Source: Hamadaea flava (GTDB lineage Bacteria > Actinomycetota > Actinomycetes > Mycobacteriales > Micromonosporaceae). Taken from it: DNA of 64,000 nt. Shown here one piece after another: positions 30,919 through 39,067 of this stretch. How positions within the stretch are numbered: the stretch's first letter is position 1; the number at the start of each line of letters is the position of its first letter. The translations under genes were made by a program, and so were the position numbers. The notes under the pieces were generated by a model. That model was not told the DNA's origin, did no database searches, and worked only from the letters and a program-made list of their open reading frames with translations. Location of the stretch: assembly GCF_024172085.1 (NCBI RefSeq), contig NZ_JAMZDZ010000001.1, positions 7,688,001 through 7,752,000 of the forward strand, in the 5' to 3' direction.

Positions 30919-32027
30919 GCGGTTCGGTCCTCATCTGGCGCAGCAGCATGCTGCCCGCCTCGGAAACGTTCGTCCGCGCGCAGGGCCTTGCCCTGACCGC
31001 ATGGCAACCGACCTTCGGCGGCGCGGTGAAGGTCGAGTCACCGGTCGCGGCCGACTCCGACCTGATCGTGTTCCCGGAGACGTCGGTCGGCCGCCGGGCC
31101 TTGCTGGCGCTCAAACTCACCGGACGCTCGGCCCTGCTGCGGGCCACGCTGCGGCGGCTGAGCCCCGATCTCGTGCACGCGCACTTCGCCGGGGACGGTT
31201 GGATGATCAGCGCCGACGCGGCCGAGTCGAGGATCCCGCTGATCGTCACGGTGCACGGCTACGACGTGACCCGGTTGCCCCGCGAGTCCGGCCCGCGCGG
31301 CGTTCGCTACCGCCACCATCTGCGTACGGTGTTCGCCCGCGCGTCGCTGATCCTCGCCGTCTCCAGCTACATCCGCGACAAGACCATCGAGCTGGGGGCC
31401 GATCCGGCGAAGGTACGCGTACACCACACCGGAGTCGCACTCGACCCGGCACCGCCCGCCGCTCTCGCCGAGAAACGATGGGACCTGTTGTTCGTCGGCC
31501 GGTTCGTCGAGAAGAAGGGCGTCGACGACCTGCTCACCGCCGCCGCGCAGGTGCCGGGGAAGCCGCGGATGCTGCTGATCGGCGGCGGCCCCCTCGAAGA
31601 GCCGATGCGGCAGCGCGCCGCCGAACTAGGGCTCGACGCGACCTTCCTCGGCCCGCAGGACCCTTCCGTCGTCCGCCGCAGCATGGCCGAGTCGCGGATC
31701 TTCGTGTCGCCGTCGAAGACCGCCGCCGACGGCGACAGCGAGGGCCTGCCCACGACGATCCTGGAAGCCGCCTCGCACGGGCTGCCCACCGTGTCCACCA
31801 TGCACAGTGGCATTCCCGAGGCCGTGCGGCACGACGAGACCGGCCTGCTCGGCCCGGAAGGCGACCCGGGCGCGCTGGCGGCCGACCTGCGGCGGCTGCT
31901 CGCCGACCCCGCGCTGTGCGACGCGATGGGCGAGCGGGCGCGGGCGTACGTCGCCGAGCACTTCGACCTCGCCCGGCAGACCGCCGAACTGGAGAAGATC
32001 TACGACTCGGTCGCCCGGCCCCGCTGA
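30915..32027 (+). CDS. GT4-family glycosyltransferase
   Basis: A 370-aa GT-B-fold transferase. The N-terminal domain has SSMLPASETFVRAQ and DLVHAHFAGDGW near 85. The C-terminal nucleotide-sugar domain has LLFVGRFVEKKGVDDLLTAAAQ near 195 and the E-x7-E region ADGDSEGLPTTILEAASHGLP near 275-295. GTG 30915 was chosen because it overlaps the GT2 stop and starts the conserved N terminus. Together the two genes probably build a short glycan or glycolipid. No flippase or polymerase is nearby. Confidence 0.88.
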   Translation: MSGSVLIWRSSMLPASETFVRAQGLALTAWQPTFGGAVKVESPVAADSDLIVFPETSVGRRALLALKLTGRSALLRATLRRLSPDLVHAHFAGDGWMISADAAESRIPLIVTVHGYDVTRLPRESGPRGVRYRHHLRTVFARASLILAVSSYIRDKTIELGADPAKVRVHHTGVALDPAPPAALAEKRWDLLFVGRFVEKKGVDDLLTAAAQVPGKPRMLLIGGGPLEEPMRQRAAELGLDATFLGPQDPSVVRRSMAESRIFVSPSKTAADGDSEGLPTTILEAASHGLPTVSTMHSGIPEAVRHDETGLLGPEGDPGALAADLRRLLADPALCDAMGERARAYVAEHFDLARQTAELEKIYDSVARPR

Positions 32028-32060
32028 CCGGATCCCGGCTGACGACGGACTTCCGCGCCC

Positions 32061-32159
32061 CTAAAGCAGGGCTCCCCCGGTGGCGTCGAGGCGCTGGCCG
32101 GTGACCCACCGTGCGTCGTCGGAGGCGAGGAACGCGACGACTCCGGCAATGCTGGGGCT
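32061..32159 (-). pseudogene. Remnant of a short-chain dehydrogenase C terminus
   Basis: Read on the minus strand, about 32 codons give IAGVVAFLASDDARWVTG followed by QRLDATGGALL and a stop. This is the typical C-terminal end of a classical SDR oxidoreductase (the FLASDDARWVTGQ helix and the D-x-GG strand). An in-frame stop lies directly upstream, and no Rossmann motif or YxxxK active site is present in any frame of the surrounding bases. It is therefore a decayed fragment, not a gene. Confidence 0.72.
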
Positions 32160-32385
32160 CTACACGGTTCGGTGCTCCAGGGTATTCCGCAGTCCGCCCG
32201 CGACGGTGCGGATCGGCACGAGCTGGAAAGGGTCGCCGCAGTGGCGATGCTCGGATGGCCCTGAGGGCTCTTGCTGGTCTCGTACACGGGCACGACTGGT
32301 CCCAGGTCGGTCACCTCGACGACGGCCTGCTGTCACCGCTGGCGGGCAAGACCGTCGTCCTTGTGTCACCTCAGGCCGTCATGTC
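32160..32385. other. Intergenic region without a convincing gene
   Basis: With the SDR remnant, the 358 bp between the GT4 and methyltransferase genes hold no gene with good codon use or a recognisable domain. Short open frames read through it but give Arg/Ser/Trp-rich, non-protein-like translations. Together with the SDR remnant this looks like decayed sequence left by a deletion. Confidence 0.5.
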
Positions 32386-33171
32386 ATGGTCGGCATCGTG
32401 ACCACCAATGAGGACACCTACGGCGGTCCCGCGGCCGCGCTCTACGACGAGTTCTTTCCCATCGACAGCCGGGCGTTGAACACCGCCGCCTTCCTATCCG
32501 GCCAGGCCAGGGCTACCGGTGCGGCCGAGCCGATCGCGCTGGACCTGGGCATCGGAACCGGGCGGGTGGCCCTTCCGCTGTCCGAACGCGGCGTCAAGGT
32601 CTTCGGGGTAGACCTGGAGCCGGCGATGCTGGACGTTCTGCGTACCAAGCCAGGTGCGGACCGACTCCACGCGACACTCGGCGACATGACTGACGCCGAT
32701 CTGCTCGCGTCGGCATCCGAGGGGGTGCCATACGACCTGGTGTACTGCGTGTTCGGCACGCTGACCGCGCTGCCCGACGCCAACGCGCAGCGACGCTGCC
32801 TGGCCGCGGCAGCCTCGGTGCTTGCACCGGCGGGACGCCTTGTCCTCGAAATGCCGGTGCCGGATTTGAGCTCGTTCGACAAGCAGGGGCGTCGCGTACG
32901 CCATTTAGGCCGGCGGGGCGACGGCACTGTCCTCGAGACCGGAAGGTTGAACCTGGTTACCCAGACGATCGAGTTCGAGGTGTCGACTCTCTCGCCGACG
33001 ACTGGTGTGACCATGCATTCGGTTCACAGCCGCTACGTGTGGCCCCATGAACTCGAACTCATGGCCGAGCTGGCCGGGTTACAGAGTCTTGAGCAGTACG
33101 GCGGCTACGGCGGCGAGAGCTTCACCCGAGACAGCCAGGTTGTTGTGACGGTCCACATCCGGCAGCACTGA
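32386..33171 (+). CDS. Class I SAM-dependent methyltransferase
   Basis: A 261-aa methyltransferase. Motif I is ALDLGIGTGRVALPLSERGVKVFGVDLEPAML (about 50-80), with the acidic loop GDMTDAD near 100 and the post-motif strand VYCVFGTLTALPD near 122. Substrate unknown. Several codons are less GC-rich than in neighbouring genes, and it follows a stretch of decayed sequence, so it may be a later arrival. ATG 32386 is used; GTG 32398 is a possible alternative, and neither has a clear ribosome binding site. Confidence 0.82.
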   Translation: MVGIVTTNEDTYGGPAAALYDEFFPIDSRALNTAAFLSGQARATGAAEPIALDLGIGTGRVALPLSERGVKVFGVDLEPAMLDVLRTKPGADRLHATLGDMTDADLLASASEGVPYDLVYCVFGTLTALPDANAQRRCLAAAASVLAPAGRLVLEMPVPDLSSFDKQGRRVRHLGRRGDGTVLETGRLNLVTQTIEFEVSTLSPTTGVTMHSVHSRYVWPHELELMAELAGLQSLEQYGGYGGESFTRDSQVVVTVHIRQH

Positions 33172-33298
33172 CCTCCGGCCGCGTAGCGCACCCTAGACTT
33201 TAGTCGGATACCGCGCCTTCTTTCTTCCGTTGCTCGCCCTGCACGTTCCTGCTGATCATGGCAGGGCAAGGCGAACACCGAGGGAAGGAACTATCCAG

Positions 33299-34735
33299 AT
33301 GAGACGGATCATGCACGTGACGGCGGCAGCCGCATCGGTGCTGGCGATGACGGCGGGTCTGGCGTCACCGGTGGCCGCCGCGACATCGGCGCAGATCACC
33401 GTCCGGGCCGACCAGCCGATCGCGGCGCTCGACCAGCACGCGATCGGCGTCAACACCTACCTGTCGAACCCGAATCTGACCAACGCCGCGGTCCCGGGTC
33501 TCCTGCGCCAGGCGGGTCTGCGCAGGCTGGTCTTCAACGGCGGCCCGATCAGCGACCTCTACCACTGGGCCGACGGTTCGCTGAGCCCGGATCCCGACAT
33601 CGCGGAGCATCCGTCGGACTACGCGGCGCTGCCGCCGCAGTTCACTTTCGACCAGTACGCCACCGTGGCCCGCTCCTCCGGCGCGGACATGATGGTCCAT
33701 GTCAACTACGGCACCGGTACGGCCGCCGAAGCAGCCGCCTGGGTGCACTACGCCAACCAGGTCCGGGGGTATGGCGTCCGCGACTGGGAGATCGGCGAGG
33801 AGGTCTACCTCAACGGGTACTTCGAAGACATGAACTTCGAGCCGGACGCCCACACCGACCGCAGCCCGCAGGCGTACGCGGCCAACGTCGTCGCGTACTC
33901 GCGGGCCATGAAGGCTGTCGACCCCAGCATCAGGATCGGCGTCGGGCTGTTCGTCGCCGGACCGGATCCCAGCCCCTTCCGCGACTGGAACGAGACGGTG
34001 CTGAGCATCGCCGGACAGGCCATCGATTACGTGGACCTGCACTGGTATCCGTCGAGCTTCATCGGCAGCGCACCGGCCGACCTGCTCGCCGCGGCGGAGT
34101 ACGCGATCCCGGCGATCCTGCCGGACACCCGGGCGATGGTCGACGAGTACGCCGGGCCGGAAACGGCCATCATGATCGGCGAGATGAACTCGGCCACAGC
34201 GGCGGGGCCGGACCAGATCGCACCGTTCAACGCGCTGTTCCTCGCCGCGCACTCGTTGTCCCTGCTGGCCAACGGCGCGGAGAGCGTCGATGTGTGGGCG
34301 CTGCACAACTGGTCGTTCCCCACCGGTGACCTCGGCCTGCTCGCCAGCGGGTGCGCGTCGACCGGCTGCGACGTGGCCGACGACACGCCCTATCCGTCGT
34401 ACTTCGGGATTCAGCTCGCGACCGAGGTCGCCGGGCGCGGCGGGGTGCTGCTGCGGACCGCTTCGACGGACGAGTCGGTGCTCGCGTACGCCAGCCGGCG
34501 GCCCGACGGCAGCATCGCCGTCCTGCTCGTCAACACCGACCCGACGCGGGCGCATCGCGTACAGCTGGACGTTGCCGGTCAGAAGATCCGCCGGGGCACC
34601 ACCGTGCACTCTTTCCAGCCTGGTGACAGCGGCCTGCGCAGCCGTCATGACAACGCGCTGATCGGCAGCTCGCGGATGCTGGCTCCATACTCGGTGACGG
34701 TTCTCAGCACCGGTCCGGGCGCGCCCGTGTCGTAA
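33299..34735 (+). CDS. Secreted clan GH-A glycosidase, alpha-L-arabinofuranosidase-like
   Basis: A 478-aa protein with a signal peptide (1-28, ...ASPVAAATS) and a TIM-barrel core. GVNTYLSNP and LVFNGGPISDLYHW match the N-terminal strands of arabinofuranosidase-like proteins. YGVRDWEIGEEVYLNG carries the probable acid/base Glu (the usual N-E pair reads E-E here), and AIMIGEMNSA the nucleophile Glu. A C-terminal beta-sandwich of about 90 residues follows. It probably acts outside the cell on plant polysaccharide side chains. GAAGGAA (33284-33290) precedes ATG 33299. The exact GH family is not certain, and the replaced Asn is notable. Confidence 0.72.
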   Translation: MRRIMHVTAAAASVLAMTAGLASPVAAATSAQITVRADQPIAALDQHAIGVNTYLSNPNLTNAAVPGLLRQAGLRRLVFNGGPISDLYHWADGSLSPDPDIAEHPSDYAALPPQFTFDQYATVARSSGADMMVHVNYGTGTAAEAAAWVHYANQVRGYGVRDWEIGEEVYLNGYFEDMNFEPDAHTDRSPQAYAANVVAYSRAMKAVDPSIRIGVGLFVAGPDPSPFRDWNETVLSIAGQAIDYVDLHWYPSSFIGSAPADLLAAAEYAIPAILPDTRAMVDEYAGPETAIMIGEMNSATAAGPDQIAPFNALFLAAHSLSLLANGAESVDVWALHNWSFPTGDLGLLASGCASTGCDVADDTPYPSYFGIQLATEVAGRGGVLLRTASTDESVLAYASRRPDGSIAVLLVNTDPTRAHRVQLDVAGQKIRRGTTVHSFQPGDSGLRSRHDNALIGSSRMLAPYSVTVLSTGPGAPVS

Positions 34736-35012
34736 GAATGGGGCAACGATGAGCGCAGGGCTGCTGCTGTAAGGGTCGCGGACGGAACGGTCCAGATTCT
34801 GCTCGGGCACCTGGGCGGGCTGTTGATGCGGTGCGATGCGGCTGCTGGATTGATCCACTGGCCGGTCAGCAACTGCACCTCCAGCCCGCCCGGGCCGATG
34901 GAATTCTGCGGCTGGCGCCGCGGGCTGAGTTGCCGGACACTATCGCGGTGCGGCCACCAAACGTCCTCGTTCCGGCATCTTGACTTCATAACTGAGCTGG
35001 CTAGGAGCTGCG

Positions 35013-35576
35013 ATGCACACGTCTATCCCCGTCGCATGGGTTACGCATGGTTCGCAGCCGGCAGTCTGCGCGCGCCACGGAGCGAAGGCTGAACTGACCG
35101 CTTCGGTCGCAATCGAATCGGCGCCGGCGCCGTGGACTTGGGCGCTGATCCCGCTCGGCGGCATCGTGTTCCTTGCGGTCCGTGCCGCAACGCGCCGGGT
35201 CGTCACCGCGCCGAGGTGGGCCTTCTGCGCTCGCTGCAGATCACTGCGCTACCTGCGGATGGCGGCCGGCTTCGTGCTCATGGGCCTCATGCTGGCCTTT
35301 CTCGTGGTCGGCCTGGACGCGGCGGACACAACCTATGCGGGGCCGGCGGAACACCGCAGCAGCTCGTGGGCGTTTGCCGGCGCGCTGTTGGCGGGCGTCG
35401 CCGGCTGGGCAGTTCTGGTGCTGTCGCGGTGGCAGTCGATCGCGCGTGCTCGGCTGAGCCGGGACGGTCTATCGGTCGATGTCATGAAACCGTCCGCCGA
35501 GTTCGAGGCCGCTGTGGAAGCTGTGTGGGTGCCGCCGAACACGAGCGCATCGCCCGTGGTGGCGCGCCCGGCGTAG
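35013..35576 (+). CDS. Three-TM membrane protein with N-terminal cysteine/histidine segment
   Basis: A 187-aa protein of unknown function. The N-terminal segment contains CARHG, a short Cys/His element frequent in small actinobacterial membrane proteins. Hydrophobic helices occur at about 41-60, 84-105 and 119-138, with a CARCRSL segment between helices 1 and 2. The C terminus is soluble. AGGAG lies a few bases before the ATG. The 277 bp upstream contain no gene that I can support. Confidence 0.6.
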   Translation: MHTSIPVAWVTHGSQPAVCARHGAKAELTASVAIESAPAPWTWALIPLGGIVFLAVRAATRRVVTAPRWAFCARCRSLRYLRMAAGFVLMGLMLAFLVVGLDAADTTYAGPAEHRSSSWAFAGALLAGVAGWAVLVLSRWQSIARARLSRDGLSVDVMKPSAEFEAAVEAVWVPPNTSASPVVARPA

Positions 35577-35679
35577 CCGACCCGCGATCCAGATGATCGC
35601 AAGGAGTCGAGGCTCATGATCACCGCTGCTTCGTGCCAGATGCTTCCTTAGGCGAGCAGATCATGGGACGCTCGGCCTC

Positions 35680-36504
35680 ATGAAGATCTTCGTCTCGCTG
35701 GATCTGGAGGGCGTCGCGGGCATCGTCGACTGGCAGCAGTGCGTCGCCGACGGCGACGACTACGCGGTCGGCCGCGACCTTGCGCTCGGCGAGGTCAACG
35801 CCGCGATCGAGGGCATCATCGCGGCCGGCGGGACTGAGATACTGATCAACGACGCTCATTCAGTGATGCGCAACCTGCCGCCGTCGCTGCTGGCCGGTCG
35901 GGCGGCGTACCTCTCCGGCCGAGTCAAGCCGCTCTACATGATGCAGGGCCTCGACCACTCGTTCGACGCGATCGTCTTCCTCGGCTACCACTCGGCCGCC
36001 GGAACACCGGGGATCCTCTCGCACACCTACAACCCCAAGGCCATCGCCGACGTACGCCTCAACGGCGTTCCGACCGGGGAAGCAGGCTTGAACGCTCTCG
36101 TCGCCCAGCATTTCGGAGTTCCGGTCGCGGTCATCACCGGCGATCAGTACGTCGGCCCGGAAGCCGAACCGTTCTGCCCTGGCGTGGCCACGATCGTCGT
36201 CAAGGAATCGATCAGCCGGTACGCGGCACGCAATCTCCACCCCGACGCGGCCCGTGAGTTGGTGCGCGACGGCGTACGCGAGGCGCTGGCCCGGCGGGGC
36301 GAACTGGTGCCGCCCCAGATCACCCTGCCCGCCACGATCGAGGTGCGGTTCACCTCGCCGGACATGGCCGAGCAGGCAACCTGGATCCAAGGCGTACGAC
36401 GCCTGGACTTCGTCACGGTGGCGTTCACAGGAGACGAACCGCTGGCTCTCTTCCAGGCGTTCATCGCGCTCGTTTACCTCACTCGTTCACTGGTCGAGAG
36501 CTGA
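35680..36504 (+). CDS. M55-family D-aminopeptidase (DppA-like)
   Basis: A 274-aa zinc peptidase of the DppA/M55 family. The N-terminal metal site is FVSLDLEGVAGI (Asp/Glu near 8-10), with a His in NDAHSVMRNL near 60, GYHSAAGTPGILSHTY with further ligands near 104-115, and EAGLNALVA near 131. The family releases D-amino acids from D-Ala peptides, often from peptidoglycan turnover. It has no signal peptide and stands alone, with no dipeptide transporter beside it. It lies 0.65 kb from the DUF4127/amino-sugar block, and a link with cell-wall recycling is possible but unproven. Confidence 0.88.
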   Translation: MKIFVSLDLEGVAGIVDWQQCVADGDDYAVGRDLALGEVNAAIEGIIAAGGTEILINDAHSVMRNLPPSLLAGRAAYLSGRVKPLYMMQGLDHSFDAIVFLGYHSAAGTPGILSHTYNPKAIADVRLNGVPTGEAGLNALVAQHFGVPVAVITGDQYVGPEAEPFCPGVATIVVKESISRYAARNLHPDAARELVRDGVREALARRGELVPPQITLPATIEVRFTSPDMAEQATWIQGVRRLDFVTVAFTGDEPLALFQAFIALVYLTRSLVES

Positions 36505-36612
36505 CTTCAGCGGTTCCACGAAGGTTGCGGCTTGTCGCTGTCGTGGTGCGCAGTCGGCGATTGGCGCGCGGGTACCAATGTCGAGTGGTCGCGGAGATCG
36601 GGGCGAAGCTGA

Positions 36613-36975
36613 TCAGGCATTTCTGGTGCGGTCGCTGGCCCGGAACTCATCCACGAACGTAAAGAACAGATTCAGCGGGCTCACGCCTCTGGCCTCGGCC
36701 TCGCGGCCGATTTCCGTAGCCCAGCCAAGGGAACTGTGCCGTCCCAGCTTCGTCCAGAGCCACTCGGCGAAAGCGCCAGTCGGCCAAAACTCGAAATCCT
36801 CTCCGATGCCATGGACTTCCAGCGCGACCCGGTACCCGATCAGCATCGATTGCAGCTCATCGAGCGACCGCACCCACATGCCCGGACGAAGACGTACTTG
36901 TTCGAGGAAGCCGAAGACGTCGGTCAGCTCGTGTAGTTGCCGGAGTCGAGGGCTGCCGGAGACCGTTTCTGGCAT
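36613..36975 (-). CDS. Small conserved-looking protein of unknown function
   Basis: 120 aa, not recognised. The N-terminal half (FLEQVRLRPGMWVRSLDELQSMLIGYRVALEVHGI) resembles a motif seen in uncharacterised actinobacterial proteins: an R-x-RPGMW turn, then a helix with GY. No signal peptide or membrane segment. AGCCTA at 36982-36987 (TAGGCT on the coding strand) ends 6 nt before the ATG, the same leaderless pattern as well-supported genes here, which supports it being real. A hairpin at 37086-37119 separates it from the DUF4127 gene. Confidence 0.6.
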   Translation of the reverse strand: MPETVSGSPRLRQLHELTDVFGFLEQVRLRPGMWVRSLDELQSMLIGYRVALEVHGIGEDFEFWPTGAFAEWLWTKLGRHSSLGWATEIGREAEARGVSPLNLFFTFVDEFRASDRTRNA

Positions 36976-37085
36976 GGGCTGAGCCTATCGACAATCGACC
37001 TGGCCCTCGTGCTCCCGGCCCACGTCATCTGCAGCGGCGCCCTCGCCAGGCTCCTGAACGGTGCTGGCCCGAACCCCCGCTGGCG

Positions 37086-37119
37086 GAAGGGCCCCCGCCG
37101 GTGAAGGCGGAGGCCCTTC
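37086..37119 (-). terminator. Hairpin terminator after the DUF4127 gene
   Basis: GAAGGGCCCCCGCC (37086-37099) and GGCGGAGGCCCTTC (37106-37119) form a 14-bp stem with one G-T type mismatch and a 6-nt loop, 32 bp beyond the stop codon at 37151. Confidence 0.82.
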
Positions 37120-37150
37120 GCTTGTCGTCGGGTGCGGCTGACCATGCGGT

Positions 37151-38848
37151 TCAGATCAGCTTCAGGCTCGTCGAGACCTGGAGTTCCGTCTCGAACAGGC
37201 GCGGCCACGGCAGGTGCACCGTCACCGAATCGAGGCTGGCGACGCGGGCGGTGACCGGGTGGCCGAGCAGGTAGCCCACCAGAACCCGGCGGCCGCCGAA
37301 GTATCGGTCGAAGTAGTCCTGGGTGACCGGCGTCAAATGGTCGACCACCCATTGGTTCATCGGCGCGTACTGGTCGTCGGTCAGGTTGTTGGTGTTCCAG
37401 CCCTGTGACTGCCCGTACGCGATGGCCGCCGGCTGGACGTCGTTCTTCCAGCGGTCGTCGATGATGAAGCGCTTGAGCAGGTACTCCACATGCGCGTTGG
37501 CGGCGGTGAGCGCGGTTGCCGGGGTGATGCCGTGGCGCAGCGGCTGCCGGGTCGACTCCAGGAAGGCATACCGGGACAGACCTTCGGCCAGGGCGAGGCC
37601 GAGCGAGTTGCCGCCGGTGTTCCAGCCGGAGTAGCCGAGCAGGTCCAGCAACGGCAGGCGGTCCTGCATCCGCGTCACGAGGTCGTGGTCGGCCTTGTTG
37701 ACGATGACCGGGTCGTCCACGATCACGCCCTTGCCTTGGGCCAGCAGTTCGGCGGCCTGGGCGACGAACTTGTCGAGATCGCCGCCGCGGTCGGCGCCGG
37801 CCGCCGAGGGCGTGTTCACCAGCAGGTGGACGGGAGACGCTGGATCAACCTTCAAGCCGAGCGCCGCCAGATGCCGCGTGATGTTGTCCGCGAACGGGAT
37901 GTCTTCCAGCGCCGCGGTCCACGCGCTGCCGTTGACGCCGGCGTACTGGACGGCCACCGACGGGTGCACGTTCAGCTTGGTCAGCACATAGCGCGCGACC
38001 AGGAGGGCGTCGATCTCGTCGGCGCCTGGGAAGATCTGCACCCGGTCGCCGACGCCGAGCTGGGCCACGAGCTGTTCGAGCTGAACGCGCTCGGCCCGTT
38101 CCAGCCCGTAGGGCGCGGTGTCGTCCTCGCCGAGAACGAGGTCGTCGATCGTGCCGTCGGCCACCCACCAGACCATCTGCTCGTTGATGTCGTGGTTGCG
38201 TTGCCGCGCCGCGAGGTAGTCGGCGAGGACCTCGTCCGGGATCTGGGCGCGCTTGGCGTCGAGCTGCGCCTGGTACTGGGTCATTCCCAGGTTGACGACC
38301 TGGTCGTAGAGGATCGCCCATTCGCGTACGAGGGTGGCGTAGTCGGTGCCGCCGACGGTCAGGCCGGTCAGGGCGAGACGCTGGATGGTGTCGAAGACAT
38401 AGAGCGGCTTGTCCGGATGGGCCTGGCGGACCGCCTTGATCGGCTGGATGTGAGACCGGGCGTCGGCCTCGGACATCGCCGCCGTACGCGAAGCGACCAG
38501 CCCGCCGTACGCGAGCATGCTCGTCGACACCACGTACGCGTCGGCGTCCTTCTGGCTGGTGAGCCACTGGCCGACGGCAACGGGGTCGCCGGGTGTCGTG
38601 AAGCGGCCGAGTAGCTCGCGAGGCGGCGTCGTGACCGCCAGCCCGGCGAGGGACGCCGTGGCGGCCGGTGCGAGCAGGTTGACTGGTCGGTCGTCCAGCG
38701 GTACGAGCGCGACGCGGGCCAGCGGGCGGGCTTCGCCGGGGCGCGCGGCCGACGGTCCGCTCGCGGAGGCGGGAGGCGCGGCGGCCAGTACGGCGACGGC
38801 GAGCGTCGCGGCACCGGTCATCGCGCCGAGGGATCGGGTGATGCGCAC
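37151..38848 (-). CDS. Secreted DUF4127-family protein
   Basis: 565 aa from the chosen GTG. A signal peptide (about 1-30, ...AAPPASASG) precedes a DUF4127 domain, recognised by its opening ARVALVPLDDRPVNLLAP, by VSTSMLAYGGLVASRTA near 100, by the EDDTAPYGLERAE and FPGADEIDALLVARYV segments (about 240-285), and by YSGWNTGGNSLGLALAEGL near 400. The function of DUF4127 is unknown. GTG 38848 was chosen over ATG 38863 because GGAGGA lies between them, correctly spaced. It is transcribed from a promoter overlapping dre-type operators and divergent from the FAD-oxidoreductase/ABC-importer operon, so it probably acts on the same extracellular amino sugar or glycan. Confidence 0.85.
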   Translation of the reverse strand: MRITRSLGAMTGAATLAVAVLAAAPPASASGPSAARPGEARPLARVALVPLDDRPVNLLAPAATASLAGLAVTTPPRELLGRFTTPGDPVAVGQWLTSQKDADAYVVSTSMLAYGGLVASRTAAMSEADARSHIQPIKAVRQAHPDKPLYVFDTIQRLALTGLTVGGTDYATLVREWAILYDQVVNLGMTQYQAQLDAKRAQIPDEVLADYLAARQRNHDINEQMVWWVADGTIDDLVLGEDDTAPYGLERAERVQLEQLVAQLGVGDRVQIFPGADEIDALLVARYVLTKLNVHPSVAVQYAGVNGSAWTAALEDIPFADNITRHLAALGLKVDPASPVHLLVNTPSAAGADRGGDLDKFVAQAAELLAQGKGVIVDDPVIVNKADHDLVTRMQDRLPLLDLLGYSGWNTGGNSLGLALAEGLSRYAFLESTRQPLRHGITPATALTAANAHVEYLLKRFIIDDRWKNDVQPAAIAYGQSQGWNTNNLTDDQYAPMNQWVVDHLTPVTQDYFDRYFGGRRVLVGYLLGHPVTARVASLDSVTVHLPWPRLFETELQVSTSLKLI

Positions 38849-38887
38849 GGATCCTCCGTTCATGGGGGTGCATACCGGAGTTTCTGT

Positions 38888-38959
38888 GGTCTAGTCCTAG
38901 AAGAAACAGGTCTAGACCTAAGGCGACCGACGCTAGACCCGGATTTCCGGCGAAGTCAA
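38888..38959 (-). promoter_or_regulatory. DUF4127 promoter with three dre-type operators at 21-bp spacing
   Basis: On the minus strand TTGACT (38954-38959) and TAGCGT (38930-38935) form a promoter with an 18-bp spacer. Three operators overlap or follow it: GGTCTAGTCC (38888-38897), the perfect dyad AGGTCTAGACCT (38908-38919) and the half site CTAGACC (38933-38939). Their CTAG centres at 38892.5, 38913.5 and 38934.5 are exactly 21 bp apart. The core matches the DasR consensus ACTGGTCTAGACCACT. Confidence 0.82.
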
Positions 38960-38993
38960 GCTGTGCTCCGAGTCACAGGCACCGAAGATGGCC

Positions 38994-39053
38994 TTGACAA
39001 GGGCAGTTTCGCTGACGACTGTGGTCTAGACCTGAGCAGATGAGGTCTAGAAC
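38994..39053 (+). promoter_or_regulatory. FAD-oxidoreductase operon promoter with two dre-type operators
   Basis: TTGACA (38994-38999) with a 17-bp spacer precedes a weak -10 GACTGT (39017-39022). GGTCTAGACC at 39023-39032 lies over the expected start site and GGTCTAGAAC at 39044-39053 just downstream. Their centres are again exactly 21 bp apart. Repressor bound here would block the operon that contains its own gene. Confidence 0.82.
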
Positions 39054-39067
39054 TCTGGGGGCCAATC

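Noticed and set aside
33192-33204. CCCTAGACTTTAG upstream of the arabinofuranosidase-like gene, considered as a dre half site
   Set aside because: Only CTAGAC matches, with no dyad and no partner 21 bp away.
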